DNA of 64,000 nucleotides. Origin: Olsenella sp. KH3B4. Lineage in GTDB: Bacteria; Actinomycetota; Coriobacteriia; Coriobacteriales; Atopobiaceae. Below are positions 50,459 through 59,516 of this stretch, in pieces. The stretch lies in the NCBI GenBank assembly GCA_900111695.1, contig FOHD01000010.1, positions 20,982-84,981 on the forward strand. The letters run 5' to 3'. Below the pieces are notes generated by a model that was not told the origin of the DNA, did not search any database, and worked only from the letters and a program-made list of their open reading frames with translations. The position numbers and the translations under genes were made by a program. The stretch's first letter is position 1. Each line of letters begins with the position of its first letter.

Positions 50459-51727
50459 GTGAGAGTGGAATCGAAGAAGGACTACTACGAGGTCCTTGGC
50501 GTGCCTCGTGACGCGGACGCAAAGACGATCAAGCGGGCGTTTCTCAAGAAGGCACGGGTGCTTCACCCCGACGTCTCCGACGACCCCAACGCAGAGGAGA
50601 AGTTCAAGGAGGTCAACCAGGCCTACTCGGTCCTCTCTGACGAGCGCAAGCGTGCGAACTACGATCGCTATGGCGACGAGAACGGCCCTGCCGGATTTGG
50701 CTCCGACTACGTCGACATGTCCGACATCTTCAACGGCTCCGGCTTTGGCATCAACGACATCTTCGACTCGTTCTTTGGCGGTGGCGCCTCCGGCGGTGCG
50801 GGTGCCCGCGCTGCTCGCACGCGTGGGCGGGACATGGGCATCCGTCTCACGGTGACCCTTGCCGAGGCCGCCGCCGGCGTCACCAAGACGCTCGCCTACG
50901 ACCGCCTTGCCCCCTGCGACGACTGCGGCGGCACGGGCGTTGCCGAGGGTGGCCACGAGCGCACCTGCGACCGCTGCCACGGCACCGGTCGCGTCATCGA
51001 GGTCCAGCGCACCATCTTTGGCCAGATGCAGACGCAGACCACGTGCCCCGTGTGCCACGGCTCGGGCAAGGTCGTCGACAAGCCCTGCGAGACCTGCGGG
51101 GGTCAGGGCCGCACCCCCTCGCGGGAGACCGTCGAGGTCAAGGTCCCTGCCGGCGTCCACTCCGGCCAGACCATCCGCGTGGCGGGCAAGGGCGAGGCGG
51201 GCGTCCGCGGAGACGCCTCGGGCGACCTGGTCGTGAGCATCGAGATCGCCCAGGACGAGCGCTTCGAGCGCCAGGGAGACGACCTCTACACCACGGTCCG
51301 CGTGGATGCGCTCCAGGCCATCGTGGGTACCACGGTGACGGTCGACGGCATCATGAAGGGCGAGCGCGTCAAGGTCGAGGTTCCCGCCGGCTGCCAGTAC
51401 GGGCAGCAGATCAGGGTCGAGCGCCGCGGCATGCCGCGCCAGGGCATGATCTCCCGCGGCAGCCTCATCGCCGTAGTCCAGGTTGTGGTTCCAACTGACC
51501 TCGACAAGCGCCAGCTGCTCGACATCGCCGGCATTGTTGCGGAGCGCACCCTTGGCGAGAAGAACGATTCCTCCCCAGCCGAGACGCGCGCCGAGGAGGA
51601 GGGCGACTCTCCCGCGAGGGACGAGGAGGCCGAGCACCTTGCCGGCGAGCGCTGGTCGGCGCCAAAGAATCCCTTCAAGGACAACAGGCGTAAGCCCCGC
51701 TCGCGCGGCAAGGGCGGACGCAGGTGA
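50459..51727 (+). CDS. dnaJ: Chaperone protein DnaJ
   Basis: 422-residue type I J-protein: J-domain (KDYYEVLGVPRDADAKTIKR, HPD in VLHPDVSD), Gly/Phe linker, four zinc repeats (CDDCGGTG, CDRCHGTG, CPVCHGSG, CETCGGQG), both beta-sandwich substrate domains, and an acidic then basic C-terminal tail (about 45 residues) beyond the usual end. It works with DnaK and GrpE in the cytosol. GTG 50459 follows GGGAG; GTG 50465 is possible. The stop overlaps mtaB as GTGA. Confidence 0.95.
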   Translation: MRVESKKDYYEVLGVPRDADAKTIKRAFLKKARVLHPDVSDDPNAEEKFKEVNQAYSVLSDERKRANYDRYGDENGPAGFGSDYVDMSDIFNGSGFGINDIFDSFFGGGASGGAGARAARTRGRDMGIRLTVTLAEAAAGVTKTLAYDRLAPCDDCGGTGVAEGGHERTCDRCHGTGRVIEVQRTIFGQMQTQTTCPVCHGSGKVVDKPCETCGGQGRTPSRETVEVKVPAGVHSGQTIRVAGKGEAGVRGDASGDLVVSIEIAQDERFERQGDDLYTTVRVDALQAIVGTTVTVDGIMKGERVKVEVPAGCQYGQQIRVERRGMPRQGMISRGSLIAVVQVVVPTDLDKRQLLDIAGIVAERTLGEKNDSSPAETRAEEEGDSPARDEEAEHLAGERWSAPKNPFKDNRRKPRSRGKGGRR

Positions 51728-53106
51728 GCGGCGGTTACTCGGAGGAACTGGAGCCGCGTGACGGTGCGGGCGCTTCCGGCGAGCTCCGCTCCCGCGTCCA
51801 ACGACCCTCCGTCGCCTATGTGAACCTTGGCTGCCGCGTCAACCGCGTCGAGACGGACCTCATTGCCGACGAGCTATCGCGCGCCGGCCTCGCGGTCTCT
51901 GCCGAGGACGAGGCCCAGGCGGTGGTCATCAACACCTGCGCCGTGACGGCGGAGGCAGAGGCCAAGGCGAGAAAGGCCGTGCGCCATGCGGCGTCGCTTC
52001 CGCAGGCTCCGCTCGTGGTGGCTACCGGCTGCGTGGCAAACCTCTTCGCAGACGAGCTCTCTGCCCTCGCGCCCAACGTGATGGTTGAGCGGGACAAGTC
52101 GCGCGTTCCTGCAACCGTCCTCGAGGGCCTGGGCAACGGCGCGCTGGCCGTGGGGGACGACGGCGAGCTTCTCGCCTCCGCCGCGCCCGCCTCAACGCCT
52201 ACGCCTACCGGACGCACGAGGCCGGGCATCAAGATCCAGGACGGCTGCGACAACCGCTGCACCTACTGCATCGTGTGGAAGGCGAGAGGGGCGTCGCGTT
52301 CCATCGACGCGGCGCGCGTCCGCGAGCTTGTGCTGCGCTCTTTGGGGCGTGGTGCCAGCGAGGTCGTGCTCACGGGCATCAACCTTGGCGTCTATCGCTC
52401 GCTTTTGCCAGACGGTCGCGAGGTTGGGCTCCCCGGGCTTCTCGCATGGCTCCTTGAGACCACAGACGTTGGCCGCATCAGGCTCTCCTCCATCGAGCCG
52501 CCCGACGTCAACGACGAGCTCCTCTCGACCATGGCCACTTCAAACGGCCGAGTTGCGCCCTTCCTGCACATCTGCCTGCAGTCGGGCTGCGACGCAACGC
52601 TCCGGCGTATGGCGCGTGCCTACGACACGGCGTTCTTCCGCGCCGCAGTCGAGCGTGCCCACGAGCTTCTGCCCCAGGCATCCCTGGGGACCGACCTCAT
52701 CGTAGGCTTTCCTGGCGAGACGGACGAGGAGTTCGAGCAGTCGCTCTCGTTCTGTCGCGAGATGGGCTTCTCGCGTATGCACGTCTTTAGGTACTCGCGG
52801 CGTCCGGGGACGCCGGCTGCGGCTGCGGAAGGCCAGGTGGACCCTCACGTCATGGCCTCGAGGAGCGCACGTGCGCGGGAGCTTGCCCGCGAGCTCCGCG
52901 CACGGGAGGCGGCGCGTCTCGTCGGCATGGACGACCTCGTCTGCGTGCAGGCTCCGCTGCACGGAGTCTCCGGTGGCCTCTTTGACGTCACGCTGGACGC
53001 CGAGGTCCCCGTCGACGCGATCGTTCCCGTGCGCATGACGGGCGTCTCGCCAGATGGCACGACGCTCCTGGGGCATGTGTGCTCGCAGGGGGAGCGCGCC
53101 CTGTGA
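51724..53106 (+). CDS. mtaB: tRNA (N6-threonylcarbamoyladenosine(37)-C2)-methylthiotransferase MtaB
   Basis: 460-residue radical SAM methylthiotransferase. The N-terminal UPF0004 domain has its three cluster Cys in YVNLGCRVNRVE, VINTCAVT and VATGCVA; the radical SAM motif is GCDNRCTYCIV. LGTDLIVGFPGETDEEFEQS and a C-terminal TRAM-like region follow. LGCRVN, not LGCQ(M/K)N as in MiaB, supports MtaB. The GTG start overlaps the dnaJ stop; such coupling of dnaJ and mtaB is common in Gram-positives. Confidence 0.93.
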   Translation: MSGGYSEELEPRDGAGASGELRSRVQRPSVAYVNLGCRVNRVETDLIADELSRAGLAVSAEDEAQAVVINTCAVTAEAEAKARKAVRHAASLPQAPLVVATGCVANLFADELSALAPNVMVERDKSRVPATVLEGLGNGALAVGDDGELLASAAPASTPTPTGRTRPGIKIQDGCDNRCTYCIVWKARGASRSIDAARVRELVLRSLGRGASEVVLTGINLGVYRSLLPDGREVGLPGLLAWLLETTDVGRIRLSSIEPPDVNDELLSTMATSNGRVAPFLHICLQSGCDATLRRMARAYDTAFFRAAVERAHELLPQASLGTDLIVGFPGETDEEFEQSLSFCREMGFSRMHVFRYSRRPGTPAAAAEGQVDPHVMASRSARARELARELRAREAARLVGMDDLVCVQAPLHGVSGGLFDVTLDAEVPVDAIVPVRMTGVSPDGTTLLGHVCSQGERAL

Positions 53107-53218
53107 CGTGCCCCACGTCACCCGTTTGGCTATGATTGGTTTCTGTGGCAGCGCGGCTTCAGGCCGCGCGAGGCTCCCAACTGTAAGTTACGTACGCCTG
53201 CGTCAAGCCCGGAGGAGC

Positions 53219-54217
53219 ATGGAACCCACTCGAGTTCGCCTTACGATTCCCGACACCGTTGACCCCACGGCCCTCATGGGTCCGGCTGACAGTCACCTGC
53301 GCCGCATCGAGGGCGCCTTCGAGGACGCGATGGTCGTCGTCCGCGGCAACCAGGTCCTCATCGTTGGCCCGGCGGAGCAGGTCGAGCAGGCGACCTCGGT
53401 CTTCTCGCAGCTCATCAAGACTGTCGAGGGGGGAGAGATTCCCACCTCCGACGAGGTCGACATCCTCGTCGGCCAGGTGACGCATGGGGCGCGGCGCGGC
53501 CGCGAGGGCGCGGGCAGCGTGATTCTCAGCCATCACGGGCGGCAGGTGCGGCCAAAGACGGTCGGCCAGCGCCGCTACGTGGAGGCCATTCGCTCGAACG
53601 CCATCACCTTTGGCGTGGGGCCGGCGGGCACGGGAAAGACCTACCTTGCCATGGCGATGGCGGTGGCCGCCCTCAAGCGACACGAGGTGAGCCGCATCGT
53701 GCTCACGCGGCCGGTCGTCGAGGCTGGGGAGTCGCTGGGCTTCCTTCCCGGCACGCTCGAGGAGAAGCTCGACCCCTACGTGCGGCCGCTGTATGACGCC
53801 CTGCTCGACATGGCTGACGCCGAGAAGGTCGCCACCTACATGGAGCAGGGGACCATCGAGATTGCCCCGCTCGCCTTCATGCGCGGGCGCACCTTCAGCG
53901 ACGCCTTTGTCATCCTGGACGAGGCCCAGAACACGACGCCCCAGCAGATGAAGATGTTCCTCACTCGCATGGGCTTCTCGTCCAAGTTTGTCGTCACGGG
54001 CGACGCCACGCAGCGCGACCTTGTGGGTCCCGGTGGCCTGGACCAGGCGCGCGAGGTCCTCTCCGACATCGACGGCATTGAGTTCGTGGACCTCGATCGC
54101 AATGACGTCGTGAGAAACGCCCTGGTCGCACGGATCGTTGACGCATACGATCGTGCGGCTGGGAAGGGCGGTGCCAAAGCCCCCGGAAAGGAAGACGGCC
54201 ATGGCAAACGAGTATGA
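53219..54217 (+). CDS. phoH: PhoH-family ATPase (PhoH/YbeZ)
   Basis: 332-residue P-loop ATPase, thought to act on RNA with YbeY. After a KH-like N-terminal domain comes Walker A FGVGPAGTGKTYLAMAMAV near 138-156 and Walker B AFVILDEAQNTTPQQMKMFL near 230-249, with TGDATQRDL as sensor. GGAGGAGC precedes the ATG. Its end overlaps ybeY by 17 bases. It starts 112 bases after mtaB. Confidence 0.94.
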   Translation: MEPTRVRLTIPDTVDPTALMGPADSHLRRIEGAFEDAMVVVRGNQVLIVGPAEQVEQATSVFSQLIKTVEGGEIPTSDEVDILVGQVTHGARRGREGAGSVILSHHGRQVRPKTVGQRRYVEAIRSNAITFGVGPAGTGKTYLAMAMAVAALKRHEVSRIVLTRPVVEAGESLGFLPGTLEEKLDPYVRPLYDALLDMADAEKVATYMEQGTIEIAPLAFMRGRTFSDAFVILDEAQNTTPQQMKMFLTRMGFSSKFVVTGDATQRDLVGPGGLDQAREVLSDIDGIEFVDLDRNDVVRNALVARIVDAYDRAAGKGGAKAPGKEDGHGKRV

Positions 54218-54710
54218 CATCACGGCCGACGAGGGCATGAGCGCTCCCATAGCCGAGGACGAGATTCGTGCCGACCTCGACCGCGTGCTTGCCGAGGAGG
54301 GCGTGACCCGCGACTGCCTGGTGTCCGTCTCGATTGTGGGGGACGAGCGCATCCGCGAGCTCAATGCCGAGTGGCGCGGGCGCGACACGGCGACGGACGT
54401 CATCTCGCTCGAATGCGAGCGGCCGGACGATCCCGACCTCGCGCCGGGGGAGCCCTGCGAGCTGGGCGACATCGTCCTTGCGCCCAACTACATTGCCCGC
54501 CAGGCGGAGCGTTTTGGCACCACGCCCGCCGACGAGTTCCGCCTGCTCCTCGTCCACGGCACCCTGCACCTGCTTGGCTACGACCACCTCGAGGACGATG
54601 AGGCCGAGGTCATGGAGGCCCGCGAGGACGCCCTGCTCGCCCTTCTCCCGCATGACGGCGCGTCGCAGCCCGTCACGCTCACCAGGCACCGCAAGGGGGT
54701 AGACGAGTGA
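54201..54710 (+). CDS. ybeY: Endoribonuclease YbeY
   Basis: 169-residue zinc endoribonuclease involved in 16S rRNA maturation and ribosome quality control. The three-His zinc motif is HGTLHLLGYDHLEDDEA near 116-132, preceded by TATDVISLE and GDIVLAP. AAAGGAAGACGGCC precedes the ATG inside the end of phoH. The stop overlaps dgkA as GTGA. Confidence 0.96.
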   Translation: MANEYDITADEGMSAPIAEDEIRADLDRVLAEEGVTRDCLVSVSIVGDERIRELNAEWRGRDTATDVISLECERPDDPDLAPGEPCELGDIVLAPNYIARQAERFGTTPADEFRLLLVHGTLHLLGYDHLEDDEAEVMEAREDALLALLPHDGASQPVTLTRHRKGVDE

Positions 54711-55081
54711 TTCCCGGGTCGAAGAACGACCACCCGTCGTTTCGCAAGAGCTTCCTCTTCGCCATCCAGGGCTTCAGGACGGCGGTGCGCACCGAGCGAA
54801 ACATCAAGGTGATGATCGGTGGCGGCATTGGCGCCATCATGGCTGGATTCATTGTGGGTCTCGACCCTCTGAGTTGGGCCATCGTACTCGTATGCTGCGG
54901 CGTCGTGATCTCGGCGGAGCTCCTCAACACAGCCGTCGAGACTGTGGTCGACCTTGTCTCGCCGGAGTTCCACCCGCTTGCTGGTCGGGCCAAGGACATT
55001 GCCGCGGCAGCCGTGTGGGTGCTTTCGGTGCTCGTGGCCGTGGTGGGCATCATTGTCTTCGCCAACGCGATCTTTTTCTAG
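54707..55081 (+). CDS. dgkA: Diacylglycerol/undecaprenol kinase
   Basis: 124-residue small membrane kinase with three helices. The family motif is CCGVVISAELLNTAVETVVDL near 64-83 followed by KDIAAAAVWVLSVLVAVVG. Gram-positive members phosphorylate undecaprenol for cell-wall synthesis. GTG start overlapping ybeY. A palindromic terminator begins three bases after the stop. Confidence 0.93.
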   Translation: MIPGSKNDHPSFRKSFLFAIQGFRTAVRTERNIKVMIGGGIGAIMAGFIVGLDPLSWAIVLVCCGVVISAELLNTAVETVVDLVSPEFHPLAGRAKDIAAAAVWVLSVLVAVVGIIVFANAIFF

Positions 55082-55083
55082 AA

Positions 55084-55112
55084 TGAGACAAAGGGACAGT
55101 CCCCATGTCTCA
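55084..55112 (+). terminator. 29-bp palindromic terminator, repeat family copy 3
   Basis: TGAGACAAAGGGAC-A-GTCCCCATGTCTCA, a 14-bp stem with two mismatched pairs, between dgkA and era. Same family as 28861-28889 and 49058-49086. Confidence 0.7.
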
Positions 55113-55126
55113 CCGAGGAGTGGCAC

Positions 55127-56044
55127 GTGGAAAACAACAACGACAACGCAACTTTCAGAAGTGGCTTCGTGGCCCTCGTGGGAAGGCCAAACGTGGGCAA
55201 GTCCACCCTGGTCAACGCCTGCATGGGCGAGAAGGTCGCCATCACGAGCCCCGTGGCGCAGACCACCCGCAAGCGCCTCCGCGCCGTGGTGAACACCCCC
55301 AGTTCCCAGCTCGTGATCATCGACACGCCCGGCCTCCACAAGCCCAAGGACAGCCTTGGCAAGGAGCTCAACCAGGCTGCCCTCGCCGAGCTTGCCGACG
55401 CTGACGTGGTCGCCTTCCTCGTCGACGCGACAAAGCCCGTTGGCACCGGTGACGCCTGGGTTGCGCGTCATGTCGACGGCTCCGAGGCGGACTTCAAGCT
55501 TCTGGTGATAACCAAGGCCGACAAGGCCACACCCGAGCAGGTCTCCTCCCAGCTCGCAGCCGCACGCGAGCTCGCGCACTTCGACGACGAGCTGGTCATC
55601 TCCGCGCGCGAGGGGTTCAACGTCGACTCGTTCGTGAGGCTCGTCTCCGCCCATCTGCCCGAGGGACCCAAGTGGTTCCCTGACGACATGGACACCGACG
55701 CCACGCCCGAGGACCTCGTCGCCGAGTTCGTGCGCGAGAAGCTCTTCCTCAACCTCCGTCAGGAGGTGCCGCACTCCATCGGTGTGATCTGCGACGACAT
55801 CGAGTACGCCAAGGATGGCCACGCGTCCGTCACGGCAACGGTGCTCGTGGAGCGCGAGGGCCAGAAGGGCATCGTCGTTGGCAAGGGCGGTTCGATGATC
55901 AAGCTCGTGGGCACCGAGGCCCGCCGGGACATCGAGCGCCTGCTTGGCTGTAAGGTCTACCTGGACCTCTCCGTGCGCGTGCAGCCCCAGTGGCGTCGCG
56001 ATGCCAACGAGATCCGCCGCCTTGGCTACAGCGCCGAGGACTAG
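55127..56044 (+). CDS. era: GTPase Era
   Basis: 305-residue GTPase that binds 16S rRNA and checks 30S assembly. G1 is LVGRPNVGKST near 16-26, G3 DTPGLHKP, G4 reads TKAD in LVITKADKAT (the usual N is T here, as seen in some actinobacteria). The C-terminal KH domain has GIVVGKGGSMIKLVGTEAR. A GTG start follows GAGGAGTGG. recO follows by 15 bases. Confidence 0.95.
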   Translation: MENNNDNATFRSGFVALVGRPNVGKSTLVNACMGEKVAITSPVAQTTRKRLRAVVNTPSSQLVIIDTPGLHKPKDSLGKELNQAALAELADADVVAFLVDATKPVGTGDAWVARHVDGSEADFKLLVITKADKATPEQVSSQLAAARELAHFDDELVISAREGFNVDSFVRLVSAHLPEGPKWFPDDMDTDATPEDLVAEFVREKLFLNLRQEVPHSIGVICDDIEYAKDGHASVTATVLVEREGQKGIVVGKGGSMIKLVGTEARRDIERLLGCKVYLDLSVRVQPQWRRDANEIRRLGYSAED

Positions 56045-56059
56045 GAGAGCGAGAAGCCC

Positions 56060-56809
56060 ATGGCAGGTCGGCGCACCCGCCGCACGCGTGGCATCGTGCT
56101 CGACCATGTCAAACTTGGCGAGCAGGACCTTATCGTGACGCTGCTCACGGCGGACGGCGCCCAGGCGCGAGCCGTCGCGAAGGGCGCCCGCAAGCCGGGG
56201 GGCCGCCTTGCGGCGCGTGTGGAGCTCTTCTCCGAGACGGACTTCCTCCTGGCTTCTGGGAGGAGCCTCGACATTGTCTCCGAGGCGACCCTCGTCGACC
56301 CTCACGAGGGGCTGCGTGGAGACCTCGAGCGCGTGAGCGCCGCCTCCGCAGCCTGTGAGGTTGCCCGCCTCACGTCCTTTGAGGACGCCGAGGACCCCTT
56401 CGTGTACCCGCTGCTCTCGCGCACGCTGAGGGGCTTCGAGGAGGCTCCTGACCAACCCCGGCTCGACCTATCAGTTGCCGCCTACGTCTTCAAGGCGCTT
56501 GCCCACGAGGGGTGGCGGCCAGAGCTCGACCACTGCATCGCGTGCGGAGACCCGTTGCCCCTGTGGTTCTCGGCGGCTGCAGGCGGCGCCCTCTGCGAGA
56601 GCTGCGCGCGCGAGGTTCCGGGGGCAGAGCCCGTCTCGCCGTCTCAGATTTCCTGGATACGGGCGCTTATTAGGTCAACGTTTGACCAGCTCCTTGCCGC
56701 AGACGTCACGCCCGAGTGCGCCCTGTGGCTCTTGGGGTGCGCACACAGCTGGGCGGCCACCCACCTCGACGCGCGACTTCGTGCGTTTGAGTTCATGCTT
56801 GCGCTGTGA
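56060..56809 (+). CDS. recO: DNA repair protein RecO
   Basis: 249-residue recombination mediator that loads RecA with RecF/RecR. The N-terminal OB fold begins RTRGIVLDHVKLGEQDLIVT and continues AVAKGARKPGGRLAARVEL. A zinc site is formed by CIACGDP and, after 18 residues, CESCAREV. AGGAGAG precedes the ATG. era-recO is a standard neighbour pair. Confidence 0.94.
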   Translation: MAGRRTRRTRGIVLDHVKLGEQDLIVTLLTADGAQARAVAKGARKPGGRLAARVELFSETDFLLASGRSLDIVSEATLVDPHEGLRGDLERVSAASAACEVARLTSFEDAEDPFVYPLLSRTLRGFEEAPDQPRLDLSVAAYVFKALAHEGWRPELDHCIACGDPLPLWFSAAAGGALCESCAREVPGAEPVSPSQISWIRALIRSTFDQLLAADVTPECALWLLGCAHSWAATHLDARLRAFEFMLAL

Positions 56810-56867
56810 CCATGCGCTCGTGCGCTACACTGGGCGTCAGCACACATCTACAGGAAGGTGACCGCGC

Positions 56868-58862
56868 ATGCCGCTCGACCGAAACAAGAGAAAAAACGCC
56901 GCTGCCTTAGCCTGCATGCTCGGCCTCGCCCTTGTCGCCTCGCCGGTCTCCGCGCTGGCCGAGGGCGTTGGCGGGGCTGGCGGCGGGGACACCCCCTCCG
57001 TGGCCGTGGCGGCCTCGGAGGCCGTGCCGTCCGCGTCTGGCCTGGGGCAGGACGGCGCCGAGGGCACGTCGCCCGAATCGTCGAGCCAGGGCGTCGCCCC
57101 ATCCGGGGGCTACGGTGCCCACGACCACCCCTCAGCGAACGTCGAATCGCAGGCACCCGCCATGGCAACGCCTCCCCAACCGAGCGCCGCCGGCAACCCG
57201 GATTCCCCATCCGATGAAGGCGCGACCCCGGAGGCCGCCCAAGAGCGGAGGGATGACAGCGGATCGGCGGCCCCGTCCGCGGGCGCGACGCGGGGCGGGG
57301 GCGAGAAGGAGCCATCGGCCCATGGCACCCCGGACGCCATGGGCGATGCGGCAAGCGGCGCCCCAGACACGCAGGCGGAGGCATCGTCCGGCGCAGCCGC
57401 GTCGGCTGCCCCAGGCGTTCCGACCGCCACAGCCGTCCCAGCCGCGCCGGCTGTCCCGGCGGACGAGCGGCGGGGCCCCGATGCGCCGGCGGTTGGGTCC
57501 GGGGCCAAGGAGGAGCTCGCCCGGGTACGCGTCTGGCGTCTCTATAACCGCTGGACGGGCGAGCATCTCTACACCACGGACGAGAGGGAGTACAACTCCC
57601 TGCCCGCGTACGGTTGGGTTCAGGAGGAGAGCGCGTGGATGTCTCCCGCCACGTCGGAGTCAGTCACGTACCGCCTCTACAACCCCTACAGCGGCGACCA
57701 CCTCTACACCACGGACAGGGGCGAGTACGACGGCCTGGGTGCCACAGGGTGGAAGCAGGAGGGGGTCTGCTGGTACGGGTCGGCCTCCGACGGCACGCGC
57801 GTGTACCGCCTCTTCAACCCCTTTGCCGTGACCGGCACCCACCTCTATACGACGAGCGCGGGGGAGAGACTCGGCACGACGGGTGACGGCTGGCGCTACG
57901 AGGGCATCGCCTGGTATGGCCTGGATCTGGGTCCGCTTGCGCCCGAAGCCCTGCAGTCCGGTTGGGTGAGCTCTGGGAACGAGAGATTCTACGGCAAGGA
58001 GGATGGCGCGTGGGCCACTGGCTGGCAGACGGTCGACGGCGCCCGGCGCCACTTCGACGAGAGGGGACGCGTCTCCCATGGCGTCGATGACGTCGATGGA
58101 ACGCTGTACGACTTCGACTCCAACGGCGTCCCCCAGACGGGATGGCAGAACCTCTCCAGGCATTGGTACTTCTTCGACTCCTCGACGGGCGCGCTGAGGA
58201 AGGACGGCTGGCTGGACTATGCCGGCTCCACCTACTATCTCGACACCGATTCCGGCGCCATGGTCACCGGCTGGCGCAAGGTCGACGGCGTCTGGCGCTG
58301 GTTCGACGGCAGTGGCGCCTGCGACAAGGTCGGCTACCAGGTGAGATGGGGCAGCCTCCGCGTGAGCAACCGCACGGTCGTGCTGCCCTCCTACACGAGG
58401 GGGAGCTGGTGGAGCTACGTCAAGCCCAACCGCATCTCGGCATCCGCAACGAGGTCGCAGATCATCGAGGCCTTCATCGCCTCCGCCTACGACTACTGGG
58501 GTTCGAGGTGGGTTGACAACCACGCCTCGTATCCCGGTGACGAGATCGACTGCTCGGGACTTGTGATGGAGGCCCTCTATTCGTGCGGCATGAGTCTCGA
58601 CGGCATAGGCGGCCGGGACTTCAACCCCTACAGCAAGTACTACTGGAACCATCACTTTGCCAACACGTGGCGGCAGCGTCAGGTGTTCCAGCCCATTGGC
58701 GTCAACGACGTCGAGCGCGGAGACATCATCTACTACAACGGACACGTGGCCATCTACCTTGGCGGTGGCCTGATAATCGAGTCGACGCCCTACTACAACG
58801 TTCGCGTGTCGAGTATGTACAGCTACCGCATCCTCGGGGCGGCCCGTCCGTTCACGAAGTAG
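56868..58862 (+). CDS. Secreted repeat protein with DUF5648, cell-wall-binding repeats and NlpC/P60-type hydrolase domain
   Basis: 664 residues. A signal peptide (ACMLGLALVASPVSALAEG near 14-32) is followed by a 180-residue Ala/Pro/Gly-rich linker, three DUF5648-type repeats (VWRLYNRWTGEHLYTT, YRLYNPYSGDHLYTT, YRLFNPFAVTGTHLYTT), choline-binding-like wall repeats (WQTVDGARRHFDERG, GWQNLSRHWYFFDSS, GWRKVDGVWRWFDGSG) and a C-terminal NlpC/P60-like domain with the catalytic Cys in DEIDCSGLVMEAL and His in NGHVAIYLGGG. It probably cuts peptidoglycan at the cell surface. CAGGAAGG precedes the ATG. A paralogue without the hydrolase is at 62157. Confidence 0.9.
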   Translation: MPLDRNKRKNAAALACMLGLALVASPVSALAEGVGGAGGGDTPSVAVAASEAVPSASGLGQDGAEGTSPESSSQGVAPSGGYGAHDHPSANVESQAPAMATPPQPSAAGNPDSPSDEGATPEAAQERRDDSGSAAPSAGATRGGGEKEPSAHGTPDAMGDAASGAPDTQAEASSGAAASAAPGVPTATAVPAAPAVPADERRGPDAPAVGSGAKEELARVRVWRLYNRWTGEHLYTTDEREYNSLPAYGWVQEESAWMSPATSESVTYRLYNPYSGDHLYTTDRGEYDGLGATGWKQEGVCWYGSASDGTRVYRLFNPFAVTGTHLYTTSAGERLGTTGDGWRYEGIAWYGLDLGPLAPEALQSGWVSSGNERFYGKEDGAWATGWQTVDGARRHFDERGRVSHGVDDVDGTLYDFDSNGVPQTGWQNLSRHWYFFDSSTGALRKDGWLDYAGSTYYLDTDSGAMVTGWRKVDGVWRWFDGSGACDKVGYQVRWGSLRVSNRTVVLPSYTRGSWWSYVKPNRISASATRSQIIEAFIASAYDYWGSRWVDNHASYPGDEIDCSGLVMEALYSCGMSLDGIGGRDFNPYSKYYWNHHFANTWRQRQVFQPIGVNDVERGDIIYYNGHVAIYLGGGLIIESTPYYNVRVSSMYSYRILGAARPFTK

Positions 58863-58872
58863 GCGGGCGCCA

Positions 58873-58924
58873 GAGGCGGCCCCGCGCGAACCCGCGCGAG
58901 CCGCGCGAGCACTGCGGCCGCCTC
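58873..58924 (+). terminator. GC-rich hairpin after the surface hydrolase
   Basis: GAGGCGGCC (58873-58881) and GGCCGCCTC (58916-58924) pair perfectly; the loop contains three CGCGCGA-type repeats. No T-run, so termination strength is uncertain. Confidence 0.5.
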
Positions 58925-59067
58925 CCATGTTGCGTTTCTATGTACGTGCGCGACGTGGCAGGCGGCGTGCTATCATACCTAGGTCATTACCCCGCACCTA
59001 GCGGCCCGCCAACTGCCTGGCGACCGTCCCGGTCCGGGGCGCATCCAAAGAACGAAAGGGGTTCCAC

Positions 59068-59346
59068 ATGGCAGTCACCAAGGAGCGCAAGGCCGAGCTC
59101 ATCAAGCAGTACGGCAAGGACGAGAAGGACTCCGGCTCCGCCGCCGTCCAGGTTGCCCTGCTCACCGAGCGCATCAAGGGCCTCACCGAGCACATGAAGT
59201 CCCACAAGAAGGACTTCCACACCCGGCGCGGCCTGCTCATGCTCGTCGGCAAGCGTCGTCGCCTGCTCTCCTACATCAAGGCCCAGGACATCGAGGAGTA
59301 TCGTTCCCTCATCAAGAGCCTCGGCATCCGCGACAACATCCAGTAA
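59068..59346 (+). CDS. rpsO: 30S ribosomal protein S15
   Basis: 92-residue S15, an early-binding 16S rRNA protein. [20 protein letters not shown] and the conserved [19 protein letters not shown] then [11 protein letters not shown] are clear. GAAAGGGG precedes the ATG. A TG-N-TATCAT extended -10 at about 58968-58976 is a likely promoter. rpsO followed by pnp is the classic pair. Confidence 0.97.
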   Translation: MAVTKERKAELIKQYGKDEKDSGSAAVQVALLTERIKGLTEHMKSHKKDFHTRRGLLMLVGKRRRLLSYIKAQDIEEYRSLIKSLGIRDNIQ

Positions 59347-59354
59347 GTGTTCTA

Positions 59355-59378
59355 AGGGGGCGCCTGCGGGCGCCCCTT
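59355..59378 (+). terminator. Hairpin between rpsO and pnp
   Basis: GGGGGCGCC and GGGCGCCCC around a short loop, followed by TTG. In other bacteria a hairpin here is a processing site and partial terminator. Confidence 0.7.
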
Positions 59379-59516
59379 GCTTGTGCGCCCAAGAGAAGCG
59401 AGGGCGCGCCGCGGGCGTGCGATGCGTCGCACACGCTTTTCTCGTCCCTGCGCACGGTGCGGGGGCCCGCAAGACGGCCCGCCTGCAATGGGGCAGGCGG
59501 AGATAAGAGGAAACGT

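Noticed and set aside
54578-56455. A 625-codon antisense frame over dgkA, era and recO
   Set aside because: Crosses three confident genes and their terminator; His/Asp/Val-rich shadow composition.
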